From NCBI GenBank assembly GCA_003864495.1, contig ML133478.1, forward strand, positions 382,498-446,497: a stretch of DNA of 64,000 nucleotides, in the 5' to 3' direction. The notes under the pieces are model-generated. The model worked only from the letters and a program-made list of their open reading frames with translations, ran no database searches and was not told the origin of the DNA. Shown piece by piece: positions 53,831 to 64,000 of the stretch. Position 1 is the first letter of the stretch. Every line of letters starts with the position of its first letter. Position numbers and translations under genes: made by a program. This stretch comes from Nemopilema nomurai. Its lineage: Eukaryota; Cnidaria; Scyphozoa; Rhizostomeae; Rhizostomatidae.

Positions 53831-53937
53831 AGATGTATGCAATTCTGGGCTTCATACAATCACCTTTGTACATCCAGTGTTAGGTTGAACAATTGTGATT
53901 GTTATGACAACAACAATCAAAGAATAAACTACATTAC

Positions 53938-55679
53938 CTTCATGTATGTGTCCAAAGACATTAAACTTAGGCTTCACTCTCTTTTGAATAGTTGACAGCA
54001 ACTCTGCACATCCAACATGCTGCCCAAAAAAAGTCATATCACCATGACCTAAACAAAATATCAAAACATACTAAGCTTAAAAGAAAGACAAAGAAAAGTT
54101 AAATCTTACACTTTATTGATCCTTCTATAGAGCTTTCATGCAATTTCTGAGTAAGTTTTCTGATAGAATGACCAGCATTATTTGATCAAATTAACTACTT
54201 GCAACCATGTTAATCATAGCTCCCAAGGTGATGTACTGAAGTCAAAATGATAGAAAATGGCCATTTCACTTCAGCCATATAATTAAATAATGGTCAAATT
54301 TAGAGAAAGTCTCACCTTTAGGCAAAACTCTAATTAAATGAAAATCACTAACTAAGTCTACCAAATATAATTTTTGTTCCTTTTGTGCATGTAGGCCAGA
54401 GGTTTCCCAGTAGTTTAAGTTAGAGAATCCCAATAGAGACAACTACTAGAGCTCAAACACTTTTCAAGTTGCTTCTTTTCGTTTGTGTTATGTGGCAATT
54501 GTACATTGACTTTTAAAACATCCAATAACAAAGAACTGATTATTTCACAAGTTTTATACCTAGGGGTGGGCCATGAGTTATGAGAATGTCTGTTCCTTCT
54601 GGGATTTTGTTCCATTTCTCTAAGAGTGCTTGCCCTCTTGGTAAGTTAAATGCCCAGCCCCGGTGATATGGCTGCCTGCAAGGAAGTGCATTAATTGCAT
54701 TTCAACATCAAATAAAGCAAAATAACAACTACCCACTAGCCCATAGTTAGAAGAGGCAATAGGGGTCTCAAACAGGATGGCACAAAGGTATATTATATAC
54801 CCTTTGCTTGTACAAAAGAATCTTGGACCATTGATGTAAACAATTCAAGAAGGTCTGATTGAGTAGGCCATGAAAAAATCTGATTTGACTTATAGGCTCT
54901 TTCAGTTAAAAAACCTCGAGCTTTGTTTGCAATACTCCTAGGTGCCTAATAAGTGCAACTTCTAACAGCAAAGGCTAAAATGTTGTCTACCAGGGACTTC
55001 CATAAATTTTGTAGCCCATCAACTCAACATCTTCATCCTGCAAATAAACGCAGTGCTTCCGCAACATTTCTTTGAATTCTTCACCACTATCATTATCAGC
55101 CTTCTTTTTAAACAATCCGAAGAATGCCCCCTCCATGTTATTGAATGTCAGTTCATGGTTTCCAGCAATCAAAACAATATGTTTGTATCTTGCTTTGATC
55201 TCATTTAAGTAATCACAGAAACTCTCAACTTCGTTTTGCTTTCCTCGCCATGTAAAGTCTCCAGCATGGAGAAGAATGTCCCCATCCGGTAATTCAACTT
55301 TTCTGTGTGAATTGTGAGTGTCTGATATGCACACGAAACGGATATGGTCTTCTTTCTTTGGCGAATCCAATGGCATTTGCTTCAGTTTTTTGTATTGTTC
55401 TATCCATTCCCTTGTTTGAGAGAGCTCTTTGAACAAACTGTGTTGCTTTTCGGTTAATGGATGAACATCTACTGTCGTTTTGGTTTCATTAGTGGACTTG
55501 TAAGTATTTACAGACGGTTCAGCTTCGTTATTTGTGGTAGCAGATATTGTCAGGGATGCAAAGCCTTGCTCGATTTCCTGCTTTCCCTTTCCTTCATTTT
55601 CTACATTTTCTTCAGAAGTTCCAATGTCATGAATTCCGCCTATTTCATCAGAATCTTTACTAGTCATACCTTTTTGCAT
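53938..55679 (-). CDS. MPPED-type metallophosphoesterase (3 exons seen, C-terminal exon not found)
   Basis: Minus-strand exons 55679-54991, 54675-54560 and 54048-53938; phases agree and give 305 residues so far. It belongs to the metallophosphoesterases related to mammalian MPPED1/MPPED2. Metal-site motifs are in order: FVCISDTHNSH (DxH), GDILLHAGDFT (GD), LIAGNHELTF (GNHE), THGPPLG and FNVFGHIHEG (GHxH). GSPWQPYHRGWAFNLPRG and GCAELL..IQKRVKPK match MPPED strongly. Mammalian MPPED1/2 have Gly at the first His of GHxH; here it is His, so full catalysis is expected. The first 110 residues are an acidic, low-complexity extension. Exon 3 ends in phase 1 at HIHEG, where the family continues with a YG..TDG...INAS exon. 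No such exon is visible before SAP18. A 25-codon frame at 53402-53479 could join in phase but does not match. Confidence 0.85.
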
Positions 55680-55689
55680 TTTTTATGAA

Positions 55690-57420
55690 ACCCAACGTTC
55701 AATTACGCCACACCATTTTCTTTTCCTGTTTGATACTCAAGAGTGAAAATGTGCTGACAGTTGCAAAAATACTCGAGCCTCGTACGAGCGAGAAATATTT
55801 TCAGGCGGAGGCTCTGCGAAATAGAGCATTTCATGGAATCATATCGTAATCATAAGCATTCTGCAAATCTAATACCAACTAAGCTCCAACCGACTCCATA
55901 GAGCCTCCAAGTAACCAGAATTGTTCTATCTAGCTAGCTTCTCTTTTGCCTCATGGACATTTGATTCACGATGTGATTGATAAGGACTACTTGTCAATAA
56001 AAACTAGCCAGTCGACAAAGACTAACACAGCGTTATTATTTGTCAATGCTAATCGGTGTGATTATACACAGCAAACATCTCGATACATGGTCATTTGCAA
56101 TCGCGTGCCCTATTTGTATGTCTTAATTTGCCACACTTCTATTGATGCAACTGGAATATCTATTCAAGCTTATGAAAAATCATGTGAAACAAAATGGGGC
56201 TGAGAGAGTTGGTTAAATGGAAATAAGGACGTAAGAAGAATCCTTAAAATTTTGGTTGGGAGACAGAAAAGGGTGACCTCTTGGGCTCCTCCTGTTGAAA
56301 ATTGGGAAGATCGTCTGTACTTCTCCAGCTGTTTATCAACTTCACGAATTCCGCAAGCACATTGTTAGCAGAGTTTACAATACAGTTGAACGGTGAAAAC
56401 TGAAATTCCTTTCATGCTTGCAAAAATTGGACTCGTGCCACTATGGATCTGACTTTATTTCCAGCAAATGTGCATCATTCACTGGTAGGTAGGTAGCAGA
56501 AATGTGGAAATGTGATAGCTTCGAAGAAAAAGAGGGTAGGAGGACGAAAGCATTGAGTAAACTTGATAGAGAATACGCATGCTTTTTGAGCATAGAGGGA
56601 GGCTATCATTTTTCCAAGAACCTCCTATGATGCACATGCAAAGTGCTTTTGATAGGTACTTACCAAGAAAATAATCAGTTACCTTGTGAAACTGCCAAAA
56701 CTTTTCGTTAATGCTTAAAGCCAGAAAGTTTGAGCCAAACTTGTGTATGGCTTTTGCGAAAATCATTTTGAGGTCCTTTTAGAAAAAATCATCTCTGGAG
56801 CAGGCACCAAGAACCCTAGGGGTTCTGCAGAAGGAATTAATGCCCACTTGGGACGCTGATCTACTGCGCTTGTCAAGCGGATGAACCGCTGCGAGGCACA
56901 AGCCGGAAGCAATAACGTTCCGGCATTCAAGGAAGCTTTTGTTTGACCTATGATATGAAATTTGGAAGACAGCAATAAGGAACTTGCCAATGTCCTACTT
57001 GGTTGGCTAGTGCACTGCTGAACCGACCATGGAGACGATGCTCCTTTTAACTGGTCTATTGCTGGCCATGGTGGATAGCTTGAATGGTTTGTGAAATTTT
57101 TCCATTTTCTCAACAGTTCAAACATTGATTTTCGGCAAAACCGTTAATAACAGTCATCACCAGCATGCAAACTTTGCAATCAACGAACAACGTTAGTAAG
57201 CAAAATCGTTAGCACATTCCACGTGCCAGAAAATATTTGGCAATTGTGTAGATTTGCCTTACATAAGAAATAGGGTTAGGGTTAGGGTTAGGGTTAGGGT
57301 TATAGTCTGTGTGTTGTATACCCTTACTAGCGCCAACTGTTAATGTGTCAAAGTCAGTAACACTTTAAGTTTTGTATACATCTAATGACTCAGTTCATGC
57401 ATTCTACTTCTTTGCTTTAG
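55690..57420. other. Intergenic interval between MPPED and the propeller/EGF/YWTD gene
   Basis: The two genes diverge from here, so both upstream regions lie in it. A 120-codon minus-strand frame (56763-57125) and an 85-codon plus frame (55946-56203) are unrecognised. A TTAGGG array lies at 57271-57302. The first exon (signal peptide) of the plus-strand gene is expected in this interval but was not identified. Confidence 0.45.
57271..57302. repeat. Interstitial telomere-type TTAGGG array
   Basis: Five TTAGGG-type units in a row (TAGGG followed by four TTAGGG and TTA), perfect over 32 bases. TTAGGG is the usual telomere repeat of most early-branching animals and vertebrates. Genes on both sides show that it is internal to a chromosome. 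It lies 119 bases upstream of the first identified exon of the multidomain gene. Confidence 0.9.
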
Positions 57421-60400
57421 GTGTCATAAAGGACGGAACAATGTCGACATTCGTTGACAATCCGTCGACATTCGGGGACCTGGGACTTCATGAAATCGGT
57501 GAGTTGCGACATTATTAGCCGGATTGTGGTGGATTGTATTCTGGAAAGTGTGTGTGCGACGAATTAGGCTGATCCGGTTTCTTTAAATACACCATATACT
57601 TTAGTAAAACCTATGGTATATCATGCGGTCCTGAAATTCTTTTTGCAGGTATTAGCAACTTATTTTACCTGCCATCCAACCCTGTCGGAAGTCATATCCA
57701 ATCAAACGGTAAAAGTTACGTGGTCAGGAGAAAAAGCCTAGTTTTAAATGAGCAAGGGGATTGAATAAAAAACCTCCATCTTTTCTAGTGAAAACCCTCC
57801 TCTAAACTGGTGCTGGCTAGGTGATATCCTAAATACGAGCAGGCCAAGGGTCAACCCATCTTGATTTCAAGGGCCGTACCAGAAACCTTGCTTTCAAAAT
57901 TCCCGGGAATGACTGAACCACCCTCCCCCTGAAGCCTCCCTGCCCCCCGCTATGAAAGTCCTTGCGAATGGATGCATTGATTCATAAACAGTACCTTTTT
58001 TTAATTGAACAATTTCTCTTTCAAAGCCTGTTTAATCTCAGTTGTCCAAGAAATAAGGGCGTTTTTTTCATAACTTCTTCCTCGACTGTTTGGATGTAAA
58101 TTAAAACTATTTGCGGAGCAGGAATAAGTTATTTCAAGACGCTGTGGCCTTCTGTAATTTGAATACTGGCCCAGTTATCTATTGACCTGACCTCTTTTCC
58201 ATTTCAGCCAGTTCGCTTTATATTAATCATTCACCACTCACAAAGAACGCGAAAGGGAGGCAGCGTCGACAGGCGATCGGAGGGGCCATCGAGTATGTGG
58301 CCCCTATTACAACTGACCTCTCCGCAACGCAACATTGCCAAGGCATCTATCTTCGATGGAAAAGACCCCTTTCACCAATGAGGTACCCTATGTCCTTCTC
58401 TTTTTGCACCAACAAAGCTTGCACAGTTGCTCTTAAAGTGGACTGACCCAGTAGCTTGTCTTATGTTGTAAGGCTTACGAACTTGAAACCCACTATTGCA
58501 GAAGAATTCCGCTTGTGTTGCCAATTATGAACTATTTTAGAGTGTTTCTTTTTGTGTACCAAGCCTGATACAAATTATTGTGCTTATGCAAAAGACTCAT
58601 AAATAATAAGATAAAATAAGGGATCTTAATAGGGGAACTTATTTTATTTTGCAGATACATGCAAGAAATGCTTTATACTACCAAGCTTGTCAATTGTTTA
58701 AAACAGGGAACCATTTTTTACACAAACCATTATACTACAAAACTTTGTAATTGTTTAAAACGGGGAAGCATTCCAAATTATTTAGTATGCTAAATGATGG
58801 TTGGGCTATTTCCCAAAATTTGAAAGTTTGAATATACATGGTTGATCGCTGACTTAAGTGATTTTTCTTTTATCTTCAGTTTCAACAACTTTTTCACGAA
58901 TTCTGAGTTCCTTCACTACAATGTCTACCGAAGCTCGCGATATTTCACCAACGTGAATCAAATGACTCCGTATGCCTCTGGTAAGGAGCACTTTGAGCTT
59001 CGCAATTTGGCAAGCGTTTACTGGTTTGATAAAGATCCTCTCACAAATGACCACGTGTGGTATGCGGTTACGATAGTCACTAGAGACGGCAAAGAGAACA
59101 AACACGTCACTCCAGCCAAGGTTTGTGTTGTATAGCTACTAGTGGCACAAAGTGGGTTGACATTATGTTAAAGATGGTGTGGCTCGCTGTAAAAGCCCGC
59201 TTCTGTTATCAGAATCGTGTAGGAACGAGTTTGAACCATTTTCACACAGTGATATAAGAAATTACAGAGCAACAAATTATTGACCTTCTTTTCGCATAGC
59301 CTCCTCTTTTAGCCTGATTTCATTTTGTTTTTTATTTTGCCTTTTCTTAAGTCTCTTTAGACCTTCCACTAAACTCACCAGCTACCTTTCTAGCACGGAT
59401 AGCTAACTAATTAAAGTTTATCTCTAATTTAGTCAGCCTAGCCTACACCTGTGACCTTCCTATCTTCTAGGTAGTTGACAAAATGTCTCCCACAATGTCC
59501 TCCTTCCTTCTCTCTAATTCCCCCTTTGTCCAATTCTCTATTCTGCATATTCTCCCACACTCTAAATCTCTTTTCCCCTACATTTTACCTCTTCTAATTC
59601 TCCCTTTTCTCTTATTCTCCTTTTCTTTAATCCCTCCGTCTTTTATCCCCCCTTTCCCTAATCTTCTCCTTTTCTTTAATCCCTCCGTCTTTTATCCCCC
59701 CTTTCCCTAATCTTCTCCTTTTCTATAATTCTCCTTTTCTATAATTCTCCTTTTCTCTAATTCTCCCTTACTCTAATTCTCCCTCTTTCTATAATTCGCC
59801 CTTGCTTTCCATTTCTCTGTTGAGACATAGGCATTCTAGATCTGATGTGCTTCTAAGATTTTCTGTTTCCTAAACAGGCCGTTTACTTTGGTGCTTTTGG
59901 TGGGTCATCAATAAGGATACCAATGACGCCAGGTGCTTTGAAAGGCATCACAATGAACCACGCATCTCTTTACAACCCTACCAGGGATGAGTATTTCATT
60001 GCATGGGATGTCGATACGAACCTCGATCACAAACCGGATCGGGTCTACTGTGTGAGACTGGGTCAGTCTGGACAAATTGTCGGTAGAAACATCCTGGACA
60101 TCACAGCCAATTTGCCTTCAGGTATCAAATGTTTTTGTCATATGTCATATTCTGAAGATGGAGCTTGGATTATTTTTCTTCATCAATATAGGCTCAGATG
60201 TTTTGGTGCTTTCTCGTTCCGTTCTTTAGAAAAAATTACTTTTGCCAACCAAGAGGTGTTTTGGCAACTGCCTTAGATCATCAAATTAAGACACAAGAAT
60301 TTCATGGTGTGCAAATTGTCAGTTTTCGTCACATTCCTTTTGGGCGGGCTTTAGGACCGTGGACTAAATAAGCATCTTACTTCTTACATCTTGTAGCTGT

Positions 60401-63400
60401 CTTTAAAATCCTTTCGTAATCCATTTTCCAAATCAACCAAAGGCTTTCAAGGCTATAGGCTTTAGAAGCTGCTGCATCAGGATGCGGTTATTCAAATTTT
60501 CATCTCTCTTAAAGTAAGATTCCATCTCCTTGCCACATTTCCCCATTTTTATTGTCTCCAGTTGGACATTTAGTTTAGTGTATTAGTTGGTCTGTTTGTT
60601 TGTGATGCAACTTCTAAAAGCGTGCTTTTCACTCACATCAGCTGTTCAGGGGTGGCCAACTGTTGCCTACAACCCAATTATGAACGAGTATCTCGTGGCG
60701 TTCCAAGTCAAAAAGCCAGGGTTCTTCAGCGGCAAGCCAGTTATTGTCGGACAAAGGATAAGAGCAACCTCCTTCGTAAGGGCTGCCAATCCAAGTCTTA
60801 TGCTGAACGCTAATGAGAACAGACTTGGAAAGCTTATCCAGACCTCGGTTATAAATCCAAAGTTGATGTTCAACCCAGTTAACAGTAAGTACCACAGCAA
60901 ATTGTCCCATCTGGTCACTTTAGGGTGGCTCAGCTACATTTGTGCCATGCAGCTCTCTTATCAGCCTGAAGAGTTTTTAGTTTTCAACACAAATAATGTA
61001 GAGATACTGACTACGAAAACGCTGGAAGCAGCATTGATGTGTTCAGAGCTAGCATGTGCTATATTTTATATAAATATTAATTTCCATTACACTTGTGCTA
61101 CCAGATGTTCTGGCAAGAGTTTTGAAAATGAGTTTTTTTAATTTTGATATTATCAGTAAAAACATTCTTGCAGTGTTAGCTTGTCAATGCGATGAATCAA
61201 TATTAAATCATCAATGCGATATGCTTTTTCAGACGGATATGTGCTGCTTGCGGAAGTAATTGGTTTGGGTGCCACCCACTACATCGCAATGCTACATTGT
61301 GATTCCCAATCTAAAGGAATAAGTTCTGCCAAGATTTACGAGCAGGATGCTCGGTCAGGCCGCGTTTTCTTCGACACCACTAGGAAGGAGCTTTACATCG
61401 TTGCAATCGTTCCGCACAAAGTCATCAACAGAAACAGTGACGTCAAACCGAAGCTTCCGTATGCGATTCTAGTCACTAAGCGAAATGCGACAGGCGGGGT
61501 GCTAGGGGCAGCCCCGAAATATGCTTTGGCAGGCGAAACCAACCTTCTTGCACCCTCTTTGTCTGGCTTTTACGATCCTGCACGAGATAGGCAAGTCTTA
61601 AGTTTATACTTTGGTCTTGTTGTTGTGTGTCACGATTATTGGCTAAGACGGTGAGAACTTTCGCTTGAATCATGAATTTCGTTGATTAGTGTGCTACCTC
61701 TTGAAAAGCTTTCAGTTAAGTCCATTCTCATGTTTGAGGCCTGGTTACTTTAGCTGTCAAAAGGTTTTGTTTATGATAAACGGCTCGTCCCCCAGAACCT
61801 GTGAAGATTTGAATTAATTTACTTGCAGGTTATTGTTATTTTGGAGTGACATTGTCAAGGGTAAGAGAATAATCAAATCGTCAAGAGTTGTGATGGATAC
61901 CCAGCTAAGCGTTGTAGAGTCCATGGAGAACGACCACGAAGAACACGTTTGCCCTTCACCCGTCAGTGTCCAGTACCCGGATGCGGCCCCCCTGCCGACC
62001 ACATCGGGACAGGTTCTAGTCTGGGAACAGTACCAATCCGGGAGGTAAGCACCCAAGCGAAACTAGACAGATGCCACTTCTCTTGCATGGTACCTTACTT
62101 TGCTTCTGCCTAGGTTTTTTTACTGAGTTCATTACAAATTCATTTCTCGCCACACCATCTCCAAAAAAATTTTTCTGGACAATCAAGTATGTAAATTCTA
62201 AATAAAGATCCAAGATTGCTCTCTTTTCTAATATTCAGTGCTGAACAAGAAATTATCATGTTGCGTCTTTGTTGCAGATTTGAAGATGACACTGTCCCTA
62301 TATTGTTCATACCCTCACCTTCCTCTATTTTCTTCTTCTTTTAACTTGAGTCCCGTTCCTCCCCTGATTTTTCTATCAGCTAAAAACCCTAGTTAGAACA
62401 GAGCGATGGGACACTTTGTTACAAATATTGTAGTGATCTGTGGACTTTTATAAAAAATGATTGACTATAATATTATCGTTCTTAGAGACGCAATATTATC
62501 TATATTTGATTAAATATTCTTGTAGCTAAGCATGATTGTCCAAAGTGAGTTGAAATACAACTTTTCATGGCGGGCATTGCTTTTCAGTTTCATTCAGTTT
62601 CATTTTTACCTGCAGCTAGAGATGCAACTTTTTGCGAATTCTCTAGCCATCAAATATACTCCCTTATTATTCATTATGAAACATCTTTAGTGACCGTGGG
62701 GCCTAAAACAGCAAACCAGTCTGTTTTCATTCCTTTTCATCACCACTCGCGCGAAGATCGATCAATAAAAACAGCAACCTTCCCAATTACAGAACGAAGA
62801 TTGGTAGTAACTTGGTCAAAGAGGAGGCCTTCCAGTTTCAAGGCAGGATGCAAAAGTGGCCTCGCATTGTTGCAAATACGAAAAACGACCAAGTATTGGT
62901 GACCTGGAAAGAAGTGATTAGGGGAGGCCAGGTTAACATGTTTGGAAGAATACTGAAGCCAGTCAGCCACCAATGTGCCTTTTGCCCCGCCCCAAAAGTG
63001 TGCAAAAAGGAGAACGTGTGTGTTCTACCGGCTAAAGGTTCGCTGGTTCTTGTTTCTAAGACAATACAATGTGTCTCGAATGTGTCTCTTTATTCAGTCT
63101 ATGCCTCCAAAGGGCACATCTAAATATTTTGGTAAAGTCCCCCCTCGAATTGTCTATCTTTTGCTTTGATTGTAGAGTTCTTTAGGGTAGAACGTAGCTG
63201 CCACGGGTATTCGAATGTTTTTACTTCCTACAGCTAAGAACCCTTGCGCTGCGAATAATGGCGGCTGCTCACAAGTTTGCTTGAGGTCTTACGGAGGAGC
63301 AAAGTGTAGTTGCAGGGACGGATACCAATTGGCTAGTGACAAGAAAACATGCATACAAGGTGAGAAATGATTCACTAGTTTATATGTCGACGTTTTAGTG

Positions 63401-63732
63401 TGCACCTTTCTCCTTTGAGCTTTCTGCAGCAATCACTCATGAGAGTACAGCCTCCATTGTGGTTGTCTTGCGTGCATCTTCATGCAAATTTTACTCTGCT
63501 TAGGGCAAACATCTGTAGCCTACACAATCCTGGTGTGCTCAAAAGAAACTATATGGAAAGTTGCTGCAATGAATGATGGGAGTTTGAAGATTGATCGTAT
63601 GCCTTTTAATGGAGCCAGCATAGTTGCTATTTATGTGGATGAGAAGCAGAGCACTTTGTATTGGAGTGATGTTGACAACGATGTTATTTGGAAGGCCAAG
63701 ATGGATGGAACAACCAAAGAAGTCTTTATGAG
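57421..63732 (+). CDS. Large extracellular multidomain protein: FN3-like, seven-repeat propeller, EGF and YWTD (10 exons seen, both ends open)
   Basis: Exons 57421-57498, 58208-58382, 58880-59120, 59878-60121, 60642-60884, 61233-61590, 61829-62044, 62793-63037, 63234-63359 and 63504-63732 join in phase. Counting from the ATG at 57441 they give about 711 residues, continuing past the window. The exon is also open upstream of that ATG, so the true start may be earlier. Residues 50-158 look FN3-like (GIYLRWKRP, HYNVYRSSRYF, HVWYAVTIV). Residues 160-580 contain seven copies of a pattern of Pro, hydrophobics, Asn/Asp-Pro and an aromatic-ending strand (ASLYNPTRDEYFIAW, TVAYNPIMNEYLVAF, RIVANTKNDQVLVTW), predicted to be a propeller. 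Residues 575-592 are Cys-rich (HQCAFCPAPKVCKKENVC). Residues 595-635 are an LDLR-type EGF with six Cys (NPCAANNGGCSQVC). Then class B repeats follow (LYWSDVDNDVIWKAKMDGT). The intron after 61590 starts with GC. It is probably a secreted or single-pass receptor-like protein. Confidence 0.85.
59483..59800. repeat. Pyrimidine-rich low-complexity tract with a 49-bp tandem duplication
   Basis: Over 300 bases of C/T-rich sequence sit in an intron of the multidomain gene. Within it a 49-base unit beginning TTCTCCTTTTCTTTAATCCC is duplicated exactly at 59615-59663 and 59664-59712, followed by shorter TTCTCCTTTTCTATAA units. The Ser/Pro/Phe/Leu-rich open frame across it is not a gene. Confidence 0.85.
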
Positions 63733-64000
63733 GTATGGCAACTCTTAGAATTCCATGAGTTTACAGTCCTTAATTGCTTCATGGCTGTAGACCATCGACT
63801 TTTAAAAAGGCTTTTTCCCAATAATAATCTAACATTTACAATAATTCCCACTATGCAAATGAAAAAGTTTGATAACAATGTTGAGAGCAATAGAATTTAC
63901 CTGATATTTAAGTGAGAAAGATTCCACGTTTAGTGCTATAAATACTTGCTTGAAAAGAAAAACGACGATAACTGATTCTAAAGTTGTAAACGGTGCAATA

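Noticed and set aside
56763..57125. 120-codon minus-strand frame
   Set aside because: No recognisable family, only one cysteine pair and no splice context. It may be chance in a G+C-richer patch.
59483..59710. 75-codon plus-strand frame rich in Pro, Phe, Leu and Ser
   Set aside because: It lies in a pyrimidine-rich tract with a tandem duplication inside an intron.

Overview
The window is animal nuclear DNA. It is A+T-rich, with genes split into short exons by long GT-AG introns, many small inverted-repeat transposon remnants, and one short TTAGGG array. The gene set (astacin with a kringle, uracil phosphoribosyltransferase homologue, SH3BGRL-type protein, mitochondrial-type TrpRS, SAP18, MPPED phosphoesterase, EGF/YWTD protein) is metazoan. 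The content and style suggest an early-branching animal, most likely an anthozoan cnidarian. That is an inference; no marker in the window fixes the species.

Layout. 212-402 (+) may be the last exon of an unseen upstream gene. 752-12208 (+) is an astacin metalloprotease spread over five exons and ending in a kringle domain. About 12.8-23.0 kb holds no gene I can support. 23059-24379 (-) is a complete three-exon SH3BGRL-like gene with a long GAGT microsatellite in an intron. 26891-34444 (-) is a complete eight-exon UPRT homologue; its first intron holds a small coding-like segment on the opposite strand. 36047-40727 (+) is a complete five-exon mitochondrial-type TrpRS (WARS2), head to head with UPRT. 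45320-46042 (-) is a single-exon unknown gene of 240 codons. 46.1-46.6 kb and 48.4-48.7 kb carry unassigned coding-like segments. 49002-51435 (-) is a complete four-exon SAP18 with an unusual arginine/serine-rich N-terminus. 53938-55679 (-) is an MPPED-type metallophosphoesterase whose last exon I cannot find. From 57421 (+) to the window edge runs a large multidomain protein: an FN3-like region, a predicted seven-repeat beta-propeller, a Cys-rich segment, an EGF domain and LDLR class B (YWTD) repeats.

Most genes were assembled by joining exons whose splice phases agree and whose translations match known families; many exons are shorter than 100 bases. The genes are unrelated housekeeping or extracellular genes, not a pathway or operon. 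The most unusual observations are the astacin-kringle fusion, the propeller-EGF-YWTD protein, the RS-rich SAP18, and the MPPED enzyme that keeps the metal-site histidine lost in mammalian MPPED1/2. Three short inverted-repeat elements (one hAT-like, one mariner-like, one unassigned) have clear ends and target duplications.
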